Notes: generated by a model from the letters alone, not told the origin. A stretch of 64,000 nucleotides of DNA from Candidatus Ozemobacteraceae bacterium (GCA_035373905.1 DAOSOK010000010.1:50848-114847); one strand, 5' to 3'; counted from the first letter of the stretch, positions 8,244 to 16,887 are shown. Made by a program: numbers and translations.

Positions 8244-9233
8244 TCAGCCGGCCGGCTGGGAACGTCTGTCGGCCAGGAGTTCGGCCAACCGCAGAAACGC
8301 AGGCTGGGCGGTGACGTCGGGAAGGAGCCGATCGCCCGAGCCGTCGGTGACGATCAGGTGCCCGAGCGGTTGTCGCCGGACGACGAGCGTTCCGGTGGCG
8401 GCAAGCGTTTTGACGGCAGTCTCTGGGGCGTCGGGATGGACGAACCTGACGTGAAACGCTCCGGGAGGGGCAGGGGGGACCGTTTCCGATGCTGTCGGAT
8501 CGAGGGTCACGCTCAGGGCCGAGCTTCGTCCCTTTTTCGCAGGAAGCGGGAATGGGCCCTCGTATGTTTCGATATGGAGCATGGGTGCTTTTTCCGAAGT
8601 CGGAAAGCCGAGCCTGCGGAGCTGACGCCTCAATTCGGCGAGCCACGCCGGGGCATCGCCGGCAAGCGTGGCGAGAGGAGCCGGAACGGTTCGCGTGACG
8701 GCCACGGGGAATGCCGCAAGAGACTCGCGCCTGGAAAGAAGCAAGACCACGTCGGAGAGAAGCCGTTCGAATGTTTTCCGCCACATGCCGGGATGCTGGG
8801 GCAGTTCGACGAGGGTATGCCCGAGCGCGGCGCACTCGCGCGCAATCGGTTCGCCCGATTCTGGAAGCGTCTCGTGAAGGAGGAACAGGGCCCCCCCGCG
8901 GCGGAGCATCAAGTCGATCGCAGGGGTGCGCGCAACGCCTCGCGTGAGATCGGAGAGGGTTGCCGGTGGAAGCCCGATGGCGACAGTCGCGGCAAAAACG
9001 TCGGTGCGTTCGGCCCAGGCGGGATGCGGTTCGTGAAAAAGAACCGGGGCTCCACTCAGGGCGCGCAGGGCCTCAGGAGCGGCCCACCCCTCGGCTTCGG
9101 GAGCAAGGGCAATGCGGATTTCGAACCCGCCCTGTTGAAAATGCCAGACGAGATCGGGCGCGAAGCCCGCGGCGAGCCCGCGACCGACGACGATCAGCAG
9201 GCGCGCCGCGGCAGGCTTACTTTTCGACCTCAA
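8244..9233 (-). CDS. Diverged Dfp/CoaBC-like flavoprotein, function uncertain
   Basis: 329 residues in the slot between rpoZ and priA that normally holds coaBC (dfp). The N-terminal half has the layout of the phosphopantothenoylcysteine decarboxylase flavoprotein: an opening strand (RLLIVVGRGLAAGFAPDLV), then ALSGAPVLF, and ATVAIGLPPATLSDLTRG, resembling the 'APATANTLAKLAxG' segment. GMWRKTFERL lies near where CoaC has its PAMNxxMW loop, but the catalytic Asn is not recognisable. The C-terminal half only loosely resembles CoaB. It overlaps rpoZ by 17 bp. It may be a degenerate or repurposed CoaBC; position supports the link more than sequence does. Confidence 0.5.
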   Translation of the reverse strand: MRSKSKPAAARLLIVVGRGLAAGFAPDLVWHFQQGGFEIRIALAPEAEGWAAPEALRALSGAPVLFHEPHPAWAERTDVFAATVAIGLPPATLSDLTRGVARTPAIDLMLRRGGALFLLHETLPESGEPIARECAALGHTLVELPQHPGMWRKTFERLLSDVVLLLSRRESLAAFPVAVTRTVPAPLATLAGDAPAWLAELRRQLRRLGFPTSEKAPMLHIETYEGPFPLPAKKGRSSALSVTLDPTASETVPPAPPGAFHVRFVHPDAPETAVKTLAATGTLVVRRQPLGHLIVTDGSGDRLLPDVTAQPAFLRLAELLADRRSQPAG

Positions 9234-9417
9234 TCTCGAGGGCTCCGGAGGCGATCTCTTCCATCGCGACCTTCACGTAGTTCTCGTCGCCGGTGTCGAT
9301 CAGCCGCTTGCGGCCTTCGACCAGCATCTTGACGCGCTGGGAAATGGCCATGACGGCGTCATACTTGTTCGGGATGCGATCGGTGATTTCGGTGCGTGAG
9401 CGGAACTTCAGAGCCAT
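9217..9417 (-). CDS. rpoZ: RNA polymerase omega subunit
   Basis: A 66-residue omega subunit, which helps assemble the beta' subunit into RNA polymerase. The N-terminal NKYDAVMAISQRVKMLVEG helix and the following VAMEEIASG segment are typical. The length is normal. Its ATG follows immediately after the stop codon of the remA-like gene, and its 3' end overlaps the Dfp-like gene, so translation of the set is probably coupled. Confidence 0.92.
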   Translation of the reverse strand: MALKFRSRTEITDRIPNKYDAVMAISQRVKMLVEGRKRLIDTGDENYVKVAMEEIASGALEIEVEK

Positions 9418-9723
9418 TTATTCGACCTCCGGTGTGTGGTTGATCTCTTCGGTAGCCTCTTCCTCGCTGTGGTCCGCGATCTTGCGGCCAAGCAGGCGGA
9501 GCGCTGCGGTTTCGGGGTTGATCGCCGAAAGAATGACGTGATCGGAATCGGTGACGACGATGGCGCGGGTTTTCCGGCCGTAGGTCGCGTCGATCAGCTT
9601 GCCCCGCTCCTTGGCGTCTTCCTTGAGGCGCTTGATCGGAGCCGAGCCGGGGCTGACGATAGCAACGATGCGGCCGGCGACGACGACGTTGCCGAACCCC
9701 ACGTTGAGAAGACGGACCTTCAT
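9418..9723 (-). CDS. remA: RemA/DUF370 family regulatory protein
   Basis: 101 residues starting MKVRLLNVGFGNVVVAGRI, then IVSPGSAPIKRL and IVVTDSDHVILSAI, the hallmark of DUF370. In Bacillus, RemA is a DNA-binding regulator of biofilm matrix genes; elsewhere its role is mostly inferred. It follows yicC by 18 nt. The order yicC-remA-gmk-rpoZ is common in many phyla; gmk is missing here. Confidence 0.88.
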   Translation of the reverse strand: MKVRLLNVGFGNVVVAGRIVAIVSPGSAPIKRLKEDAKERGKLIDATYGRKTRAIVVTDSDHVILSAINPETAALRLLGRKIADHSEEEATEEINHTPEVE

Positions 9724-9741
9724 ACGATGCTCCTCACACTC

Positions 9742-10617
9742 TCACTCGATGTTCTGGGCCTGCTCGCGAATCTTCTCGATCTCGCACTTGATGTCGAGAA
9801 CCTGCTGGATGACGAGTATATCGCCAACTTTACTGCCTGTCGTATTCGCCTCGCGGTTGAGCTCCTGAAGCAGGAAATCGAGGCGGCGGCCGATGGGTTC
9901 AGAGCTGTTCATGATGGTGCCGAGTTCTTTCAGGTGGCTTGCGAGCCGGGTCAGCTCCTCGCTGATGTCGGAGCGGTCTGTCCAGATGGCGATCTCGGAG
10001 GCGAGCCGCGAATCCTCGATCCCGGACTGGCCCGCGAGTTCCTTGATGCGGGCGGTGAACCGTTCGATGAACGCGGCGCGATACTGGGGAAGACGCTCCT
10101 CGATCGCCTTTCGGCATTCGTCGAGGCGATCTTTACGTCGAAGGATGTCGGCGGCGAGATTCGCCCCTTCGCGTTTGCGCGACTCGATGAAGGCAGCGAT
10201 CGCTTTTTCCGCGACCGGCTTGATGCGGGCCCAGATGACGTTCTGGTCGGCTTTTTCGGAATCGACCTTCATGACGCCGGGAAGCCCGAGCATGCCGTCG
10301 AGCTGAAGCGGAAGCGCGCGGCCGGTCTCCTTTTCGAGATCTGCGGCGAGGTCGATGAAGGATTTCAGCAACTGCCGGTTGACGACGGCCTGCTGCGTCG
10401 GGGTGTAGTCGACGATCTCGAGGTTGACCGAAACCTTGCCGCGGGAAATGCGCTCGCTGATGAGACTGCGAAGCATCGCGTCGGCCCAGCCGTACCCCCA
10501 CGGCACATGCACGTCGAGTTGGAGAAAACGGTTGTTCACGGACTTGAGTTCGACCGCCACACGGCCGGTCGCATCCGTCACTTCACCTCGCCCGAAACCC
10601 GTCAGACTCGCTACCAT
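9742..10617 (-). CDS. yicC: YicC family endoribonuclease
   Basis: 291 residues with the YicC N terminus (SLTGFGRGEV, then VELKSVNNRFLQLDVHVP), the RISRGKVSVNLEI strand and the C-terminal DUF1732 region (LDFLLQELNREANTTGSKVGD). E. coli YicC is reported as an RNase acting on small RNAs. First gene of the operon. The -10 element ends only 8 nt before the ATG, so the mRNA may have almost no leader. Confidence 0.93.
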   Translation of the reverse strand: MVASLTGFGRGEVTDATGRVAVELKSVNNRFLQLDVHVPWGYGWADAMLRSLISERISRGKVSVNLEIVDYTPTQQAVVNRQLLKSFIDLAADLEKETGRALPLQLDGMLGLPGVMKVDSEKADQNVIWARIKPVAEKAIAAFIESRKREGANLAADILRRKDRLDECRKAIEERLPQYRAAFIERFTARIKELAGQSGIEDSRLASEIAIWTDRSDISEELTRLASHLKELGTIMNSSEPIGRRLDFLLQELNREANTTGSKVGDILVIQQVLDIKCEIEKIREQAQNIE

Positions 10618-10625
10618 ATCCGCAT

Positions 10626-10631
10626 ATTATA
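10626..10631 (-). promoter_or_regulatory. Perfect TATAAT -10 of the yicC operon
   Basis: Minus-strand TATAAT with 8 nt between its end and the yicC ATG. Normal transcription start spacing would put +1 within one to three bases of the start codon. Confidence 0.55.
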
Positions 10632-10693
10632 CTGTATTCCCCAGATGAATGCAAATCGAAAAACTCGCACGGGCGGAGTAGGATTGACACGCT

Positions 10694-11437
10694 ATGATGC
10701 ACTGGACGGATACGCATTGCCATCTCGACGCCCCGGAACTGGCTGCTGACATCGCCGGTGTGCTGGAACGGGCCGAACAAGCCGGGGTCGGGCGATTGAT
10801 CGTTCCCGGCGTGACCGGCGGTGTTCGTGATCCTGGCTGGCCAGGGTCGGTGGCGAGGGCCTGGGGGGTGCATCCATGCTACGGCGATGACAAACGCCCG
10901 GAAGATATCCTGGCGGAATGGGCACGGTGCGGGTATCGGCCCGTGGCGATCGGTGAATGCGGGCTGGATGTGAAGTCGGATGTCCCGATGTGCCATCAGA
11001 TCGAAATATTCACGGCACAGGCCGAGATCGCGCGACGAAGCGGGCTTCCTCTGCTCGTGCATCTTCGGGGCGCCTGGGACAAAGCCCGCGCAATTCTCCG
11101 GGACCATGCGGTCGGCGTTCCCTGGATCATGCATGCATTCAGTGGCCCGGTCGAGATCGCTCGCCATTTCCTCGCGGACGGGGCCGTCATCTCGTTCGCT
11201 GGCTCCCTGTGCATGCCCCAGGCGCGGAAAACGCCGGCCGTCGCCCGTGATGTTCCGATCGACAGGCTCGTGTTCGAAACCGACGCTCCCGATCTGAAAC
11301 CCTATTTCTTCAATGCGCCCTGTAACGAACCGGCTTCCCTGCCGGGGATTGCAGCGTATCTGGCCGACCTTCGCGGCGTGGCCGTTGAGGAAATTCAGGC
11401 TGCAGCCGCCTCGACCGTGCGCCGCATCTTCGGCTGA
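10694..11437 (+). CDS. TatD family metal-dependent hydrolase
   Basis: A 247-residue TatD-type amidohydrolase-fold deoxyribonuclease/phosphoesterase. Metal-binding motifs are in order: DTHCHLD (residues 5-11), IGECGLDV with the bridging Glu, LLVHLRGA and MHAFSG with the histidines, and FETDAPDL with the final Asp. It is slightly short for the family (about 255-265). The start ATGATG leaves a choice of two adjacent codons. It is divergent from yicC with 76 bp between. Its substrate cannot be told from sequence. Confidence 0.9.
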   Translation: MMHWTDTHCHLDAPELAADIAGVLERAEQAGVGRLIVPGVTGGVRDPGWPGSVARAWGVHPCYGDDKRPEDILAEWARCGYRPVAIGECGLDVKSDVPMCHQIEIFTAQAEIARRSGLPLLVHLRGAWDKARAILRDHAVGVPWIMHAFSGPVEIARHFLADGAVISFAGSLCMPQARKTPAVARDVPIDRLVFETDAPDLKPYFFNAPCNEPASLPGIAAYLADLRGVAVEEIQAAAASTVRRIFG

Positions 11438-11517
11438 TTCCGCCCATCAGGGGGGCGCACCAATTCTCGAAACTGCTGACGTAGCATGGCGTTACCGGAC
11501 AGTGCAGAGTCACACGC

Positions 11518-11584
11518 CCGTTCATCCCGACTTGTCGAAGGGTGAACGGCACTCGCGCGTCGACAGGCTCAGCACGAGCGGAAC
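11518..11584. repeat. Dispersed palindromic repeat, 'cttgtcgaagg' type
   Basis: Contains CCGTTCATCC..CTTGTCGAAGG GTGAACGG and then the inverted TCGACAGGCTCAGCACGAGCGG. The same words, in both orientations, occur near 61071-61156. It is intergenic, between tatD and tcdA. This type of GTTCGxxCTGAGCxTGTCGAAG palindrome recurs in many environmental genomes; its mobilising enzyme is not in this window. Confidence 0.75.
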
Positions 11585-11649
11585 ATCGTCACTGTGCGAA
11601 ACGTCTCATACGCTTGTTCTGCCCTGCCTTTGGGGCGGAAGCCTCGCTG

Positions 11650-11658
11650 TGGTATGCT
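11650..11658 (+). promoter_or_regulatory. Extended -10 of tcdA
   Basis: TGGTATGCT, matching the TGn-TATAAT style of the rpsO and obg promoters, 36 nt upstream of the tcdA start. Confidence 0.45.
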
Positions 11659-11694
11659 CCTGCAACATCGACACGGAGGAAGGCGGGGGCTGAC

Positions 11695-12531
11695 ATGGGC
11701 GGGGATGAGACACGGTTTTACCGGACGGAACTGCTGATCGGGCCTGACGCGCTCAAAAAGCTGGAGGGTGCGCACGTTGCCGTGTTCGGGATGGGCGGCG
11801 TCGGGTCGTATGCCGTCGAGGGGCTGGCGCGGGCCGGCGTCGGGCACCTGACGCTGGTCGATTTCGACACGATCGGCCGCACCAACCTGAACCGCCAGAT
11901 CATGGCGCTCGAATCGACGATCGGCAGGCCGAAGGTCGATGCGATGGGTGATAGAGTGCTCGATATAAATCCCGCCTGCGTCGTCGAGCGGCACCAGGTC
12001 TTTTTCGACCGGGAACAGATCGCCGGTCTCCTGCAGCGCCCGTATTCGCTCGTCATCGATGCGATCGACTCGTTCAACCCGAAGATCACCCTCATGGTCG
12101 AGACCGTGAAGGCGGGGCTGCCCCTCCTGTCCGCCATGGGCGCGGCAGCCAAGATCGATCCCACGCGCGTGAAAGCCTGTGATATCAGCGAGACCACGAT
12201 CTGTCCCTTCGCGCGCCGCATCAGGAAACGGCTGCGGAGTTTCGGCATCGAGCGGGGCATCACCGTGATCTCCTCGGTCGAGCCGCCGATCATGCCCTAC
12301 CACCCCGACGAGATCCCCGGCGAGCGGCGCGAGGTGACGCTGACGCGCGGCCGGCCCCGGATGATCCAGGGCTCGATCGGATACATGACCGCCATCTTCG
12401 GGATGATGCTCGCCGGCGTCGCCGTTCAGCGGCTGACGGGACTTGCGACGGCGTCCCAGACGCCGCGAGGCTTCACCGCGAAGGCCACGGCCTCGCTCCC
12501 GGCCGTCAAAGACGACGAAAACGAAGACTGA
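11695..12531 (+). CDS. tcdA: tRNA threonylcarbamoyladenosine dehydratase (TcdA, E1-like)
   Basis: Cyclises the t6A base at tRNA position 37 to ct6A by an ATP-dependent, E1-like reaction. The Rossmann nucleotide-binding loop is GMGGVGSYAVEGLARAG, followed by LVDFDTIGRTNLNRQ, the VDAIDS segment and the TcdA-typical DISETTICPFARRIRK. The ATG at 11695 is chosen because homology begins there; upstream in-frame sequence is repeat DNA. It is about 278 residues, near the usual 260-270. It stands alone after a dispersed repeat. Confidence 0.92.
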   Translation: MGGDETRFYRTELLIGPDALKKLEGAHVAVFGMGGVGSYAVEGLARAGVGHLTLVDFDTIGRTNLNRQIMALESTIGRPKVDAMGDRVLDINPACVVERHQVFFDREQIAGLLQRPYSLVIDAIDSFNPKITLMVETVKAGLPLLSAMGAAAKIDPTRVKACDISETTICPFARRIRKRLRSFGIERGITVISSVEPPIMPYHPDEIPGERREVTLTRGRPRMIQGSIGYMTAIFGMMLAGVAVQRLTGLATASQTPRGFTAKATASLPAVKDDENED

Positions 12532-12556
12532 AAGCGGCATCCGCCGTTCCGGCCGT

Positions 12557-13357
12557 TCAGGAAAAGGGCTGAGATGCCAGCTCGATGACGGTATCGAGGG
12601 GAATGGTTTCGCCCCGGGCCTTAGAATCTAAATTCAACAATATAAAACGATCTTCCCAGGGCGGCTTCGCGCCGGGGAAGGCATGCTTCAACAAGGAAAG
12701 CGCCATCTTGCGCCGGCTTCCCAGCATAACCGAAAGAAGCTTCAGGGCACGTTCCCGGCGCCCAAATTCGCCTTCGTCGAGGGGCAGGGGACGCAGTTCG
12801 AGGATCGTGCTGTAGACCTTGGGAGAGGGGCGGAACGAGGCGGGGGAAAACCTCGTTCCGAGAACCGGCTCGGCGAACAGCCGCACCTGGGCCGACAGGT
12901 AGCCGTAGGCGTCAGTTCCGGGCTTCGCCGCAGCCTTGCGGGCGACTTCATCCTGAAGCAGGAACACGAGCCGGGTGGGTTGCGGCTTCAACATCAGAAA
13001 GCGACGGAGAATCGCCGTGCCGCAGTAATACGGAAGGTTGCCCGTGACGAACAGGCGCTTCCCGGCCGGCACCAGGGGGGCAAGGTCCATCTCCATGACG
13101 TCGCCCCACCGGACGGTGAGGCGGTCTCCGAATCGGGCGAGCTCGTCCCGCATCCGCTCGTCGATCTCGAACGCCTCGATCGACGCGCCGGTCGCGATCA
13201 GCTTCTCCGTCAGCGCACCCGTGCCGGGACCGATCTCCCAGACCACGTCGCCGGGGCCGGCGTCAAGTCTGCGGACGATCTCGGCTGGCAGCCGCGCATC
13301 GGTGCAGAAGTTCTGGCCAAGCGATTTTTTCGCGGCCGGTTTGCCGTCACTGGTCAT
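12557..13357 (-). CDS. rsmA: 16S rRNA dimethyladenosine transferase RsmA (KsgA)
   Basis: Dimethylates two adjacent adenosines near the 3' end of 16S rRNA late in 30S assembly. The 266-residue protein has KKSLGQNF at the N terminus, the SAM-binding loop EIGPGTGALTEKL, and the catalytic NLPYY motif (GNLPYYCGTAIL). Its start overlaps the 3' end of the S4-domain gene by 11 bp, so the two are co-translated. Near its 3' end is an A/T-rich codon run (12622-12650). Confidence 0.96.
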   Translation of the reverse strand: MTSDGKPAAKKSLGQNFCTDARLPAEIVRRLDAGPGDVVWEIGPGTGALTEKLIATGASIEAFEIDERMRDELARFGDRLTVRWGDVMEMDLAPLVPAGKRLFVTGNLPYYCGTAILRRFLMLKPQPTRLVFLLQDEVARKAAAKPGTDAYGYLSAQVRLFAEPVLGTRFSPASFRPSPKVYSTILELRPLPLDEGEFGRRERALKLLSVMLGSRRKMALSLLKHAFPGAKPPWEDRFILLNLDSKARGETIPLDTVIELASQPFS

Positions 13358-13640
13358 CCTGCCACCAGTCGTCCGACGGGGTTTTCGCGACGTCCTTTAT
13401 CGTCTCGAGAAACTCGTCCCGTTTCGCGCGCGGCATGGTCGGCTGCGTCAGCGCCTTCAGAACGCGGACTTCGAGTTCACGGCGGGGGAGGTCGAGCCTG
13501 ACGACGTCGCCCGCCGCGATTTCACGGGTGGGTTTGGCCGGAATGCCGTTGATTGAAATCAGGCCGCGTTTGCAGGCTTCGTTCGCGAGAACGCGGCGTT
13601 TGATCAGGCCGGTCGCCTGGAGAAATTTATCGAGTCTCAT
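13347..13640 (-). CDS. S4-domain RNA-binding protein (RqcP/YabO-like)
   Basis: 97 residues. An S4 RNA-binding domain fills the first 70 (MRLDKFLQATGLIKRR, ACKRGLISING, then AGDVVRL). The tail is short and charged and ends in WWQDDQ. Small S4 proteins such as RqcP and HslR bind ribosomes and help rescue stalled 50S subunits; which it is here is not clear. It overlaps rsmA and is preceded by a terminator-like hairpin of the upstream gene, so it probably has its own promoter. Confidence 0.85.
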   Translation of the reverse strand: MRLDKFLQATGLIKRRVLANEACKRGLISINGIPAKPTREIAAGDVVRLDLPRRELEVRVLKALTQPTMPRAKRDEFLETIKDVAKTPSDDWWQDDQ

Positions 13641-13658
13641 GTGCGTTCGTCCTCGGAT

Positions 13659-13696
13659 AAAACGACGGGGACGGGCCGGTCGGCCCGCCCCCGTCG
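13659..13696 (-). terminator. Rho-independent terminator of the prolyl isomerase gene
   Basis: Arms at 13682-13696 and 13663-13677 form a 15-bp GC-rich stem with one mismatch and a 4-nt loop. On the minus strand it is followed by TTTT (13662-13659). It sits 12 nt after the stop of the 976-residue isomerase. Confidence 0.75.
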
Positions 13697-13707
13697 ATCG
13701 GTTGTCA

Positions 13708-16638
13708 TTACAGCAGTTTGAGCAGTTCCTGGTTGCGGATGACGTGGGCCTGGTTGCGCATGCCTGTCAGGAAGCCGGAATAATATTCCTGCATATATTC
13801 CTGCTTCAGCTGGGCACGAATCTTTTCGCGAACGGTGGTGTCGAGCTTCGCCTTCTCGCCGCGGTCGCCCTCGGCCTCGTAGAGGATGATGGACCAGCCG
13901 TAGCTCGTCTGCAGGGGCGGGGTGAACTGGCCGACATTCAGCTTCCAGACTGCTTCCTCGACGTTGGCGGGGAGCTGGCGGCGGCGGATCTTGCCGATGC
14001 TGCCGCCTTCCGTGCCGCTGCCGTCGATCGAGTAGCGCTTGGCGAGCAGCGAGAAAATCTCGCCGTTCTGCAGCCGCTTGTACACGTCGTTCGCCGTTTC
14101 TTCGTCGGAGACGAGAATCTGGCGCAGTTTGCGTGACTCGGGTGTGTCGAACTTCTCTTGGTTCTTCGCGAAGTAGTCCTGGATCGCGACCTCGGTGGGT
14201 TCGAAGGTCATGATGTTGCGCAGTTCGTCCTTCAGACTTTCGAACGGCTTGAACTGATCGACCTTGTAGGAGTCGATGCGGATGAAGTGGAAGCCAAGCT
14301 CGGTCTCGATCGGGCCGAGCATCCGGTTTTCCGCGCCGATCTTCGGAAGGGCCGCGAACTCCTTGTGGATGGCCGGGAGGTAGGTGTGCCCGTCGACGGT
14401 GACCTGGCCGACGGCCTGCGTCAGCGCGAAGTTCGAGAAGCCGGGATTGGCGGAGAAGGGCAGGGGGCCGATCTTGACCGAACCCGCTTCGTGCGCCTCG
14501 GAGGCGACGGCTTCGAAGGTGGCGGCATTGATGCGCTTGGCGATTTCCTGGGCCTTGGCGGACGCGAGTTCGCGGCGCCGCTTGTCTTCGAGAATACTGC
14601 GGATCTTCGCCTTGACCGTATCGGTGAAGCTGAGCTGGATCGGATCGAGGATCGATTCGAGCTGGAAGAGGTGGTAGCCCTTGTCAGTCTTGATCACGGG
14701 CGAGACTTCCTCCGGCTTGAGACTGAACACGGCTTCCTCGATTTCCGGCATGATGCTGCCGCCCTGGCCGATCTCGTCTTCGAGCATCGCGCGCTGTTCG
14801 GTGGAGTAGTCGGTCGTGATCTCACCCTTGAAGAACACCGGCAGCTTGCCTTCGGTGCGGCGGGATTTGCCCATGGAATACTGCATCGCGACTTCCTTGG
14901 GCGTGCGGCTCTTTTGTTCGAGCAGATCTTTGGCTAATTCGAGATCGCTCTGGGCCTTCGCGTCAGCCTGCTCTTTCCGAAGTTCGGCCTCGATACGGCC
15001 GCGAACCTCGCTCAGCGGGCTTGTCTTGCCGGCGTCGCGACTTTCGACCTTGATGATGTGCCAGCCGAACCGGGTGCGGACAGGCTCGGTCACGTCGCCG
15101 ATGGCCGCGGCGAACGCGGCATCCTCGAAGGGCTTGACCATCTGGCCGCGGGCGAATGCGCCGAGACTGCCGCCATCCTTCTTCGAACCGGTGTCATCGG
15201 ATTTCTCGGAGGCGAGCTTGGCGAAGTCTTCCTTGCCGTTCACGATCCGGTCGCGGATCGCGCGGATCTCGGCCTCGGCCGCCGCGAACGCCCGCTCCTC
15301 ATCGTGGGCGGCGCTCACGTCGAACGAATGCGTGCTGTGCTTGTCCCTGATTTCGAGCTTGGCGGGGGTTTCGCCGGCCGGAAGGACGATGCACACGGCG
15401 CCGGAGACGGCTTCCTGCGGTTTCCCGGAAAGGGGCAGGGCGAGAGCGCCGTCGACCTTCTTCTGGCTCTCGGCAGTCGGCTGGAGAGTGGTTCCCGACG
15501 CCGTCGTGAGAACGATGCTGGAGTAGTCGAGCGCGGCATCGGCCTTGCGGTCGGCGATGCCGGCATTGAAGGTGTAAAGCGTCTCACCGTTCTTCTGTCC
15601 GATCGCGAAGTTGCGAAGCGAAATAGAATAGTTGTCGAGATCTTTCTCGAAACTGTTGCGGGGCTTGATCAGGATATGCCGGGCGGTGACCGTCTCGGGA
15701 ACCTTGAACTCGTCGATCTTGTCGGTGTAGCGGCGCTTGATATCGCTTTCGGAGACGGGCATGCTCTTCTGATACTCGGCGTCGTTTGGGTTGATGAACA
15801 CGTGGAACACGGACGCGCGCTTCGAACTCATGAACTCGCCGCGGTTCTTGTCGTAGTATTCCTTGATCTCGGCGTCGGTGATCGAGGCGATTCCGGCGAA
15901 ATCGCCGGGGGCGATCAGCAGGCTGGTAAAGGTGATTTCGTCGGGGTTCTTGAAGCGTAGCTTGTTCTCTTCGTAGAACTTTCTCATCGCCTCGTCGGTG
16001 AGACTGGCGACGGTGCTGACGGGCCTGACGACGCGGCTCTGCACGGAGCGGATGATCTCTTCACGATACCGGCGGTCGGAGTATTCCTTCTCGTCGATGC
16101 CTTCGCGCATGAGCATGCGGTCAAACTCTCCCGGGGCGATCTGACGGCGGTCCTTGTCGACGAGCGACTTCGGACTTTCGACGGGGCGGATGTTGTTCGC
16201 CTTCGCATACAGGTTCAGCAGGCTCGTGGTGATCAGCCCCTCGAGCACGCTTTCCTTGATCTGCGCGCCGAACGCCTCGCGCAGCTGCTGGGGAACGTTC
16301 TGCAGCCGGCGATACTCGTTGGTGGACATCAGCGCGGTGAACAGTTGCTTCACCGTGATCGCTTCGGTCAGGGAGGCGTTCGCCGTTGGGTAGGAAACAT
16401 GGACGGCCGGAAGATCGGCTTTGGCTGCGAGTTCAGCCGGCAGGGCCGATTCCGAGCGCATGGCTTTCGCCTCGTTCGCTTCGGCGCGTCGCCGCTTCTC
16501 GTCCATTTTGCTCTGGGCGCGGCTCGAGCCGTAGCCGATGATGAAGCACGAGAGGACGAACAGGGAAACCGTCGCCCAGATGATCTCCTTGAGATGGAGT
16601 CTCAGCCACCTCATCGACATGAACCTCGCCTTGGCCAT
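13708..16638 (-). CDS. Membrane-anchored multi-parvulin prolyl isomerase (PpiD/SurA-like)
   Basis: 976 residues. One transmembrane segment near residues 18-36 anchors a large external part with several parvulin (PpiC) modules. The first has its opening strand ARHILIKP at about 319-326, but the rest (KKDGGSLGAFARGQMVKPFE to TRFGWHIIKV) comes only at about 486-531. An extra domain of about 120 residues thus sits inside it. A degenerate second module lies near 610-660 (KTDKGYHLFQLE) and a third near 835-920 (LRQILVSDEE, GGSIGKIRR, TSYGWSIILYE). It likely folds exported proteins. The AAGGAG site and ATG are clear. It is unusually large; PpiD and SurA are about 430-620. Confidence 0.85.
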   Translation of the reverse strand: MAKARFMSMRWLRLHLKEIIWATVSLFVLSCFIIGYGSSRAQSKMDEKRRRAEANEAKAMRSESALPAELAAKADLPAVHVSYPTANASLTEAITVKQLFTALMSTNEYRRLQNVPQQLREAFGAQIKESVLEGLITTSLLNLYAKANNIRPVESPKSLVDKDRRQIAPGEFDRMLMREGIDEKEYSDRRYREEIIRSVQSRVVRPVSTVASLTDEAMRKFYEENKLRFKNPDEITFTSLLIAPGDFAGIASITDAEIKEYYDKNRGEFMSSKRASVFHVFINPNDAEYQKSMPVSESDIKRRYTDKIDEFKVPETVTARHILIKPRNSFEKDLDNYSISLRNFAIGQKNGETLYTFNAGIADRKADAALDYSSIVLTTASGTTLQPTAESQKKVDGALALPLSGKPQEAVSGAVCIVLPAGETPAKLEIRDKHSTHSFDVSAAHDEERAFAAAEAEIRAIRDRIVNGKEDFAKLASEKSDDTGSKKDGGSLGAFARGQMVKPFEDAAFAAAIGDVTEPVRTRFGWHIIKVESRDAGKTSPLSEVRGRIEAELRKEQADAKAQSDLELAKDLLEQKSRTPKEVAMQYSMGKSRRTEGKLPVFFKGEITTDYSTEQRAMLEDEIGQGGSIMPEIEEAVFSLKPEEVSPVIKTDKGYHLFQLESILDPIQLSFTDTVKAKIRSILEDKRRRELASAKAQEIAKRINAATFEAVASEAHEAGSVKIGPLPFSANPGFSNFALTQAVGQVTVDGHTYLPAIHKEFAALPKIGAENRMLGPIETELGFHFIRIDSYKVDQFKPFESLKDELRNIMTFEPTEVAIQDYFAKNQEKFDTPESRKLRQILVSDEETANDVYKRLQNGEIFSLLAKRYSIDGSGTEGGSIGKIRRRQLPANVEEAVWKLNVGQFTPPLQTSYGWSIILYEAEGDRGEKAKLDTTVREKIRAQLKQEYMQEYYSGFLTGMRNQAHVIRNQELLKLL

Positions 16639-16751
16639 TGCTACCGCTCCTTCAGAAAGTGAGTGATGGTGTACAGGTTGATCCTGCTCACGTTTGGGCG
16701 CGCCCGCTTCCAGCCGCGATGTATTCGGGCCGGAGGCGGACGAGACGACGG

Positions 16752-16780
16752 ATTATAGCACCTCACCTCTCGGGTGTCAA
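16752..16780 (-). promoter_or_regulatory. Consensus sigma-70 promoter of the isomerase gene
   Basis: Minus strand TTGACA (16780-16775), exactly 17 nt, TATAAT (16757-16752). Both hexamers are perfect, about 115 nt upstream of the start codon. Confidence 0.85.
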
Positions 16781-16820
16781 AGACTCCGATGTCTCCGGAA
16801 AAGGCCGCGGAGTCTTTGCG

Positions 16821-16849
16821 TTGACAATCGCGGGTACGGCTGTTAGCCT
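16821..16849 (+). promoter_or_regulatory. Promoter of murJ
   Basis: TTGACA (16821-16826), 17-nt spacer, TAGCCT (16844-16849). It is divergent from the isomerase promoter, with 40 bp between the two -35 hexamers. Confidence 0.6.
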
Positions 16850-16887
16850 CGCAGCATGTCGAAGAAACCCTGCCGGAGAAGGCCGGC

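Noticed and set aside
6600..9332. 910-codon open frame on the plus strand
   Set aside because: It runs opposite priA and the Dfp-like gene; its composition is Arg/Gly/Asp-rich and shows no domain. It is a shadow of GC-rich coding.
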